DNA from: Methanosarcinaceae archaeon | Lineage (GTDB): Archaea > Halobacteriota > Methanosarcinia > Methanosarcinales > Methanosarcinaceae | Length of the DNA: 9,622 bases | Assembly: GCA_030594665.1 (NCBI GenBank) | Contig: JAUVET010000039.1 | Coordinates: 1 to 9,622, forward strand | Direction: 5' to 3' | Part shown: positions 5,201 through 9,622 of the stretch, piece after piece | How the letters are laid out: each line of letters begins with the position of its first letter | How positions within the stretch are numbered: the stretch's first letter is position 1 | Position numbers and translations under genes: made by a program | Notes under the pieces: generated by a model | What the model was told of the DNA's origin: nothing | Database searches by the model: none | What the model saw: the letters and a program-made list of their open reading frames with translations, nothing else

Positions 5201-5347
5201 TCACTCATACCGTAAAGCACCCGCGATAACCCACAAAAAACCACACGGCGCAAAAAACAAAAAACTCTCCTTCAATATCAAAATATTAACCACAAACCCG
5301 CCGCCTAAACTTAATATCCCGCCGACAAGTGCCCCAGTGATATTCAT
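5201..5347 (-). CDS. Small two-helix membrane protein, 48 residues
   Basis: An ATG at 5347 opens a 48-codon frame ending in TGA at 5201-5203. The product is almost entirely hydrophobic: MNITGALVGGILSLGGGFVV and NILILK form a Gly-rich first helix (about 4-25), ESFLFFAPCGFLWVIAGAL a second (about 27-45), and the end is RYE. Net charge is small and the two helices would form a hairpin in the membrane. A weak Shine-Dalgarno site (AGGGT) lies 8-12 nt before the start. A TATA-like element on this strand overlaps that of the divergent TPM gene. It is upstream of hicBA on the same strand, separated by the hicBA promoter. I do not recognise a family; real expression is plausible but unproven. Confidence 0.5.
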   Translation of the reverse strand: MNITGALVGGILSLGGGFVVNILILKESFLFFAPCGFLWVIAGALRYE

Positions 5348-5382
5348 GATAAATACCCTGTACGAATGCTAAACACAACATC

Positions 5383-5391
5383 TTAAATATA
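5383..5391 (+). promoter_or_regulatory. TATA box of the TPM operon, possibly bidirectional
   Basis: TTAAATATA is centred 26 nt before the ATG at 5413, with no Shine-Dalgarno sequence between, so the mRNA probably begins at or next to the start codon (leaderless). Its complement on the other strand (TATATTTAA) sits about 36-44 nt before the ATG at 5347, so one element could serve both directions. Confidence 0.5.
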
Positions 5392-5412
5392 ACAAGTGCA
5401 ACGTATAAGCAT

Positions 5413-6180
5413 ATGAAACCTCAGATAACAAAATTGTCACTGGTATTGATTATCCTGATTCTCTGCGCCTCCACAGCGGCAGCAGTTAATTACCCGCAGC
5501 TTACCGGTTTTGTCACAGACGGCGCCGATATGATAGATCCTGCCTATGAGACAAAGATAACAGAGCTTGCAACTAAAATAGAACAGGAGACAACAGTAGA
5601 GATTGCTGTTGTTACCGTAGAGTCACTGGAAGGTGAACCAAAGGAAATGTATGCGGTGAAACTGTTCGAACAGTCCGGCATAGGCAAAAAAGACAAAGAC
5701 AACGGTCTGCTGATACTGATAGCGAAACAGGAGCGGGAATACAGGTTCGAAGTAGGTTACGGACTTGAAGGTGTCATCACCGACAGCATGAAAGTGAACA
5801 TCGGGAACCGGATCATTGTGCCCAATTTCAAGAACGGGGAATACGGCAAAGGCATCTATGAATCAATTGTTGTGATCGAGAAGCTTCTTGAAGGTGATGA
5901 GGGTGTCATCTCACAATACAGCACAGAACCTGAAGGTGTCACCGCCGGACCTGGGGTCATACTATTTCTGTTAGGCTTTGTCCTCCTGTCGGTATTCGGC
6001 ATGTTAACATCTAACACCCATAAACAGGGACATGGTCGTACTCACCTATACTACGGCGGCTTTGGCGGCGGATTCAGTGGCGGCAGAGGCGGAATCGGTG
6101 GCGGTGGATTTGGCGGTGGTGGATTCGGAGGATTCGGCGGCGGTATGTCTGGCGGCGGCGGGTTCGGTGGAAGCTGGTGA
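5413..6180 (+). CDS. TPM-domain membrane protein with Gly-rich tail (YgcG-like)
   Basis: The 255-residue protein starts with a signal peptide (KLSLVLIILILCASTAAA, 7-24). A TPM domain (TLP18.3/Psb32/MOLO-1 family) spans about 31-162, with DGADMI (36-41), DNGLLILIA (96-104) and FEVGYGLEGVITD (112-124). A transmembrane helix follows (about 180-199), then a cytosolic tail made almost only of Gly and Phe with a final SW (215-255). This tail is characteristic of YgcG-type proteins. The domain should lie outside the membrane; TPM proteins have been linked to phosphatase-like activity and membrane-protein maintenance, but the exact role here is unknown. It heads an operon with a nucleotidyltransferase-like gene and lemA, a pairing common across prokaryotes. 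The Gly tail is encoded by GGC/GGT/GGA-rich near-repeats (6053-6177). Confidence 0.9.
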   Translation: MKPQITKLSLVLIILILCASTAAAVNYPQLTGFVTDGADMIDPAYETKITELATKIEQETTVEIAVVTVESLEGEPKEMYAVKLFEQSGIGKKDKDNGLLILIAKQEREYRFEVGYGLEGVITDSMKVNIGNRIIVPNFKNGEYGKGIYESIVVIEKLLEGDEGVISQYSTEPEGVTAGPGVILFLLGFVLLSVFGMLTSNTHKQGHGRTHLYYGGFGGGFSGGRGGIGGGGFGGGGFGGFGGGMSGGGGFGGSW

Positions 6181-6299
6181 GAGACAATGCAGCAAATGAC
6201 GAATGATCGATCAGCCAATCGATGTAACCGGTGGTAATGGCTGACAGTAGCTGATAATAAGTGGCAATGGGAAACAATAGCAATAGGTGGTAATATATT
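6181..6299 (+). promoter_or_regulatory. Intergenic spacer with GTGGYAAT repeats and Shine-Dalgarno site
   Basis: Three copies of GTGGYAAT occur: 6231-6238, 6261-6268 and 6287-6294. The last contains the ribosome-binding site AGGTGG (6285-6290), 9 nt before the ATG at 6300. The first two may be duplicated ribosome-binding-site sequence. No start codon with a good frame follows them. Confidence 0.35.
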
Positions 6300-6935
6300 A
6301 TGACAACGGAAATAGAAAAGATTAAGGAAATACTCGGGGACAATCTGATTAGCCTTGTAGAATATCAAACAGGTACTGATGATACACATCTCGCAGTCTG
6401 CAGGGATCTTGACTTTGAAACCCTGCAAAAACTCAAGCAGCTTGAGGAAATACCTCTCCTGCTCACAAAGAAGGAACTTGTGGACGGTGTAGACGTATTC
6501 CCGATCGAGTTTTTGAACATCAAGCAGCACCACACAATACTCCATGGTGAAGACTTCCTGAAAGATATTCATGTATCAAAAGAACATCTCCGTCATCAGC
6601 TTGAGTTCGAGATCCGGTCAAAACTGATCCACCTGCGCGGGGAATACCTGCAATACAAAGACAAGGACCTTGAGGCGCTCATCCTTGCGGCAGTTCCCAC
6701 ACTCGCGCCACTTCTTGGAGCGCTTCTGTACCTGAAAAACTTGCAGGACTCACCTGATATGTTTGAGGCGGTTTCAGATGGCTATGGTGTTGACACACAT
6801 GTCCTGAAAGATATCTATGATATACGCCGGAATGATGCACAATTCCGGGAAGACAGGGACCAGTACATCAGAAGTCTCATCAAAGTACTATCCGATATCG
6901 GAGAAATTGTTGATGAACATGAGGTGAACAAATGA
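6300..6935 (+). CDS. Nucleotidyltransferase-fold protein, catalytic motif apparently lost
   Basis: The 211-residue protein is soluble with no signal peptide. Residues 47-117 (PLLLTKKELVDGVDVFPIEF, then LNIKQHHTILHGEDFLKDI and HLRHQLEFEIRSKLIHLRGEYL) match the conserved C-terminal part of nucleotidyltransferase-domain proteins found beside lemA and TPM genes. The N-terminal stretch where the GSxxxGxxSDxDL active site should be reads LISLVEYQTGTDDTHLAVCR (16-35), with no GS pair and no properly placed Asp pair. A helical region with a hydrophobic segment (127-145) and a charged helical C-terminus follow. I infer a catalytically dead scaffold or regulator of the TPM-LemA module. The stop overlaps the lemA start (ATGA), so the two are translationally coupled. 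Confidence 0.7.
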   Translation: MTTEIEKIKEILGDNLISLVEYQTGTDDTHLAVCRDLDFETLQKLKQLEEIPLLLTKKELVDGVDVFPIEFLNIKQHHTILHGEDFLKDIHVSKEHLRHQLEFEIRSKLIHLRGEYLQYKDKDLEALILAAVPTLAPLLGALLYLKNLQDSPDMFEAVSDGYGVDTHVLKDIYDIRRNDAQFREDRDQYIRSLIKVLSDIGEIVDEHEVNK

Positions 6936-7504
6936 ATTCCAAAAACACAATACTTGCAGTTATCGGCGTGGTCGTTGTTCTCGCACTGCTGACCGGGGGC
7001 TGGTTCCTTTCGATGTATAACGGTTTTATCACTGCAGAGGAAGGTGTTGACGGCGCCTGGGCCCAGGTGGAAAGCCAGTACCAGCGCAGGGCAGACCTGA
7101 TACCGAACCTTGTTTCCACGGTTAAAGGTTATGCATCCCATGAAAAAGATCTTCTTATTGATATTACAAATGCCAGAAGCCAGTGGACTGCGGCTGTTAC
7201 GCCTCAGGAAAAAATGGATGCCGCCGGAGGCATGGATTCTGCGTTATCCCGACTTCTTATGGTTGTCGAGAACTATCCGGACCTGAAGGCAAGCGAGAAC
7301 TTCCTTGCTCTGCAAGCACAACTGGAAGGTACGGAAAACAGGATCGCAGTAGAAAGGATGCGCTATAATGAGATGGTCAGGACGTACAATACCCGGATAA
7401 AGAAAATGCCCGCTGCAATCGTTGCCAATATGTTCGGCTTCGATGAAAAGCTATACTTTGAGTCAGAGAAGGGAGCAGAAACCGCGCCAAAGGTTGAGTT
7501 TTGA
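6932..7504 (+). CDS. lemA: LemA family protein
   Basis: LemA proteins are membrane-anchored four-helix bundles, with the N-terminus outside or just inside and a large helical domain; their molecular role is unsettled. The 190-residue length is typical. One transmembrane helix (7-28) is followed by the signature EGVDGAWAQVESQYQRRADL then IPNLVSTVKGY (37-67), and by YPDLKASENFLALQAQLEG and TENRIAVERMRYNEMVRTYN (115-153), both highly conserved in the family. GAGGTG (6921-6926) is the Shine-Dalgarno site. It is the last gene of the TPM operon; T-runs and a hairpin follow. Confidence 0.96.
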   Translation: MNSKNTILAVIGVVVVLALLTGGWFLSMYNGFITAEEGVDGAWAQVESQYQRRADLIPNLVSTVKGYASHEKDLLIDITNARSQWTAAVTPQEKMDAAGGMDSALSRLLMVVENYPDLKASENFLALQAQLEGTENRIAVERMRYNEMVRTYNTRIKKMPAAIVANMFGFDEKLYFESEKGAETAPKVEF

Positions 7505-7596
7505 GTTTCAAGTTTGCAGTTTTTGCGCCTCACACGACACCTATCCTGCACTCAACCGCCGCTCCTTCAACTTCTCTCCGCGATTGAAAAGCGGCG
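7505..7596 (+). terminator. Terminator region after lemA with imperfect hairpin
   Basis: Directly after the lemA stop lie short T-runs, the longest TTTTT at 7520-7524, of the kind that ends archaeal transcripts. An imperfect hairpin follows: CGCCGCT (7557-7563) with AGCGGCG (7590-7596), and TTCAA (7566-7570) with TTGAA (7584-7588), around a 13-nt loop. Confidence 0.4.
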
Positions 7597-7643
7597 CGTT
7601 CCACTACTACCAAACTCACAACCTCAAACCCAACTAAGGACTC

Positions 7644-7670
7644 TCTGCGTCCTCTGCGGTGATTTTTTTG
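7644..7670. repeat. 9-bp-period CTCTGCG repeat followed by T7
   Basis: CTCTGCG occurs twice at a 9-bp offset (7644-7650, 7653-7659), then GGTGA and TTTTTTT (7664-7670). As I recall, CTCTGCGTCCTCTGCGG-type sequences are scattered between genes in many unrelated prokaryotes. The T-run may also end transcripts from the plus strand. Confidence 0.55.
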
Positions 7671-7697
7671 CCATGATCCATTTATCTCGAATATATT

Positions 7698-7719
7698 AAA
7701 AAGTCTCTAAAAGTGAAAA
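7698..7719 (-). terminator. T-run terminator for the DHH-engB transcript
   Basis: On the minus strand, 40-65 nt after the engB stop, three T-runs follow each other (7719-7716, 7712-7709, 7702-7698: TTTT, TTTT, TTTTT). This is the usual archaeal intrinsic terminator form without a stem-loop. It faces the lemA transcript, so the two operons converge here. Confidence 0.5.
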
Positions 7720-7760
7720 CTGTCAAACTCGAAATATTAATACCAATATCCCCATCATCC

Positions 7761-8396
7761 CTATTTTGGAAAATACTTAAACAGATCATCACGCTTCAAG
7801 TCATGTAACTTTTTTCTAATAAGTCCACGAAGTGCTTTTGTGTCACCTTTCTTAACAGTTATCGGTGCAATAGTATCAAGCCATTGTCTCCATGGTGGCA
7901 TCATGCCAAGACAATTAGCAATACCATCAAGTGTTTCCTCAAGTTCATCCGGGTTGATCTTATCGATCTTGTTCACGGCAACAACCGTATCGATACCCTC
8001 ATCACGTAAAAAATCAAACATCTCAATATCAATCGGGATCTCGTTTTTGGATTCCCAGCGTTCAACAATATCCAAAAATGTTGCACCGTCAACGATCATT
8101 ACAGCCATCTTGATCCGGTCGGCATTATCCTCGATATATTCGACAATTGTATCTTTTATAATATTTTGCTTTTGTTCATGTACACCACTCATGAACCCAA
8201 ACCCCGGCATATCTGTAATAAGCATATCAGAATAACGAATATGATGAGGAATTAACGTCACACCCGGGCGTTTACCTACCCGTACCTTTTTCTGACCGGT
8301 CAGATCACGGATAAATGAAGATTTACCGACATTCGACCTTCCGACAAAAATCATCTCAAGTTTTGCGTCTTCTTCAAGACTCTTTCTTTTCCTCAT
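7761..8396 (-). CDS. engB: GTP-binding protein EngB (YihA/YsxC family)
   Basis: This is a TRAFAC-class GTPase of the EngB family, linked in bacteria to assembly of the large ribosomal subunit; archaeal members are less studied. The 211 residues fit the family. G1 is GRSNVGKSS (19-27), G2 Thr47 in RPGVT, G3 DMPG (62-65) and G4 NKID (142-145). The G5 position falls near APITVKKG (177-184), where the usual S-A sequence is altered. The ATG at 8396 has AGGAA 6-10 nt upstream. It follows the DHH gene by 52 nt on the same strand, probably in one transcript. Confidence 0.95.
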   Translation of the reverse strand: MRKRKSLEEDAKLEMIFVGRSNVGKSSFIRDLTGQKKVRVGKRPGVTLIPHHIRYSDMLITDMPGFGFMSGVHEQKQNIIKDTIVEYIEDNADRIKMAVMIVDGATFLDIVERWESKNEIPIDIEMFDFLRDEGIDTVVAVNKIDKINPDELEETLDGIANCLGMMPPWRQWLDTIAPITVKKGDTKALRGLIRKKLHDLKRDDLFKYFPK

Positions 8397-8448
8397 GATT
8401 TCCTACCAATGAATATAAGTTATTCAATATCTTCAATACCTTCCACAT

Positions 8449-9444
8449 TTAAAATCTCTTTTTCTGCCGTGCCCCGCCTGCGCCAATCATTTTATCAAAA
8501 TCACGCAGGAATGCATCAAGTGAATCGCGAGGGATCCTTGCACCTGCTGCAAATGCATGACCTCCGCCAGTACCACCATGCTCTTTTGCAACAATACGCA
8601 AAGCCCTGTTGATATCAACAAAACCCTTTGAACGAATGCTCAAGTCATACGCATGTTTTCGTTGTCTGTACTCAGCCGAAATACCAACTTCTTTTTGGCT
8701 ATATGATGCAGCATATATCGCAGCTTTTGACATATAGCCATTGGCATTTACAATATAACCAATATTTCCCATAACCTTGACATGGCCCTTAATATACATC
8801 CTTAACTGCTCTTCTTTTTCAGAAGCATCCCTTGCATAATCAAGCAAATGCCTAATTCCGGAAGGTGTTTTGTCATGAGACAATGGATTGATCAATTGTC
8901 TCTTAAAATCATAATCCCGCCCAACATACGTAATTGCCTGAACTAGAGTTCCTGCCTGGAAATATAGCCCTCTTTTATCCCAGTCATGACTCCATTCATT
9001 GATCAAGGGCGTATTGTCACAAAAATCACCAATCGCACCATAAATGGCTACCCTTCGCATATCGCTGCTTAACCTGTCCTCAAGTACCCTGTATGTCAAC
9101 TCCGATGCACATGGCCCCAGGTCATGATATAACCATTCCGAATCCCAACCCCTTTGAGGCAATGGATGATGATCAATGTAAATGACATTTGAAACCTGTG
9201 CAAGTTCCTCAAGTCTCTCATACAATTGTACGCAAGTACGCTCATCAATTGCAATGTCACAGATTATGATATTCTTATACCCGTCTGCAAATTCCAATTT
9301 GCTAAGAAGATTTACCGGACTTGTGAAATATACATGCCCATCAGGATATGCACTCTTAGCAATAGCACCTGCACATACACCATCCGAATCACCATGAGTT
9401 AAAATTATAGAGTCAGTTTTTGTTGTTTTCCTAATATGTTTCAT
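8449..9444 (-). CDS. DHH/DHHA1 family phosphoesterase
   Basis: The protein belongs to the DHH superfamily of metal-dependent phosphoesterases (RecJ nucleases, nanoRNases, cyclic-dinucleotide hydrolases). In the 331-residue form, HGDSDG (17-22), CDIAID (62-67), DHHP (91-94) and D140 (GAIGD) form the Mn-binding site. The DHHA1 substrate domain carries GGTGGGHAFAAGARI (290-304). No extra OB or CBS domain is present, so it is a stand-alone phosphoesterase; the substrate cannot be told from sequence. I place the start at 9444 rather than at an in-frame ATG at 9507 for three reasons: AAAGGAAG lies 9-16 nt upstream of 9444, a TATA box sits inside the would-be extension, and conservation begins only after Met22 of the long form. 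Confidence 0.93.
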   Translation of the reverse strand: MKHIRKTTKTDSIILTHGDSDGVCAGAIAKSAYPDGHVYFTSPVNLLSKLEFADGYKNIIICDIAIDERTCVQLYERLEELAQVSNVIYIDHHPLPQRGWDSEWLYHDLGPCASELTYRVLEDRLSSDMRRVAIYGAIGDFCDNTPLINEWSHDWDKRGLYFQAGTLVQAITYVGRDYDFKRQLINPLSHDKTPSGIRHLLDYARDASEKEEQLRMYIKGHVKVMGNIGYIVNANGYMSKAAIYAASYSQKEVGISAEYRQRKHAYDLSIRSKGFVDINRALRIVAKEHGGTGGGHAFAAGARIPRDSLDAFLRDFDKMIGAGGARQKKRF

Positions 9445-9488
9445 GTCACTTCTTCCTTTTATCCGCATCAATAGTTCTAATGGCAGCC

Positions 9489-9495
9489 TTTTATA
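9489..9495 (-). promoter_or_regulatory. TATA box of the DHH-engB operon
   Basis: On the minus strand GGTATAAAAGG contains a textbook TATAAAA. Initiation about 25 nt on falls near 9467, leaving a leader of about 22 nt that includes the Shine-Dalgarno site. The 127 nt from here to the right edge hold no gene I can support. Confidence 0.65.
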
Positions 9496-9622
9496 CCTCA
9501 ACATCAACCGCTTCTATCTTTAGTTTACCGTCAAATGTATCATAACTCAGGATGTTGTTATTGTTTACGGAAAGTATGGTACTCCATTATTTTAATGTGT
9601 TTAACTGGTTACGATAAAATGT

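Noticed and set aside
6051..6572. 173-codon minus-strand frame ending in a Pro-rich tail
   Set aside because: The Pro run is the antisense of the Gly-rich tail of the TPM protein; the rest spans a spacer and the next gene.
7840..8235. 131-codon plus-strand frame
   Set aside because: Ser/Ile-rich antisense shadow of engB, which has all its GTPase motifs.
9491..9586. Minus-strand open frame ending KLKIEAVDVEV-stop just upstream of the DHH gene
   Set aside because: It looks a little like a protein C-terminus, but it is only about 31 codons, has a stop upstream and no Met; too short to call.

Overview
The window looks like a chromosomal accessory stretch of a euryarchaeon, most likely of the Methanosarcinales type (methanogen or ANME/Methanoperedens-like). 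The reasons are archaeal TATA boxes placed about 25 nt before starts (one apparently giving a leaderless mRNA), short T-run terminators, an archaeal-type EngB and DHH phosphoesterase, and scraps of PKD, ORF6N and KilA-N genes of the sort common in those genomes. This placement is inference; no rRNA or tRNA is present.

Region 1 (1-1300) holds no intact gene that I can support. It is a graveyard: a PKD-like fragment runs off the left edge on the minus strand, an intergenic 9-bp repeat cluster sits at 282-316, an ORF6N remnant with three in-frame 13-residue repeats lies at 393-620, and a KilA-N remnant at 606-767. Several strong palindromes lie in these remnants, including a 32-bp one. An orphan open frame lies on the minus strand at 850-1053, followed by an AT-rich promoter region.

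Region 2 (1305-4399) is the most interesting part. Three overlapping, visibly A+T-rich genes form one operon: a MORC/MutL-like GHKL ATPase that ends in a Ymh-type HEPN domain (Rx4H motif), a DNA cytosine-5 methyltransferase, and a Vsr mismatch endonuclease. No ordinary restriction endonuclease gene is present, so the ATPase-HEPN protein is the natural candidate effector of a restriction/defence system.

Region 3 (4400-5412) carries two covarying hairpins directly after vsr, a hicBA toxin-antitoxin pair on the minus strand, and an unlisted 48-residue two-helix membrane protein gene. A degenerate second copy of that small gene may lie beyond hicA.

Region 4 (5413-7504) is a three-gene envelope operon: a TPM-domain protein with a Gly-rich tail, a nucleotidyltransferase-fold protein that appears to lack its catalytic residues, and LemA. 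Region 5 (7505-7760) is a convergent terminator region with a 9-bp-period repeat and a hairpin. Region 6 (7761-9444, minus strand) has a DHH/DHHA1 phosphoesterase followed by EngB GTPase, led by a clear TATA box.
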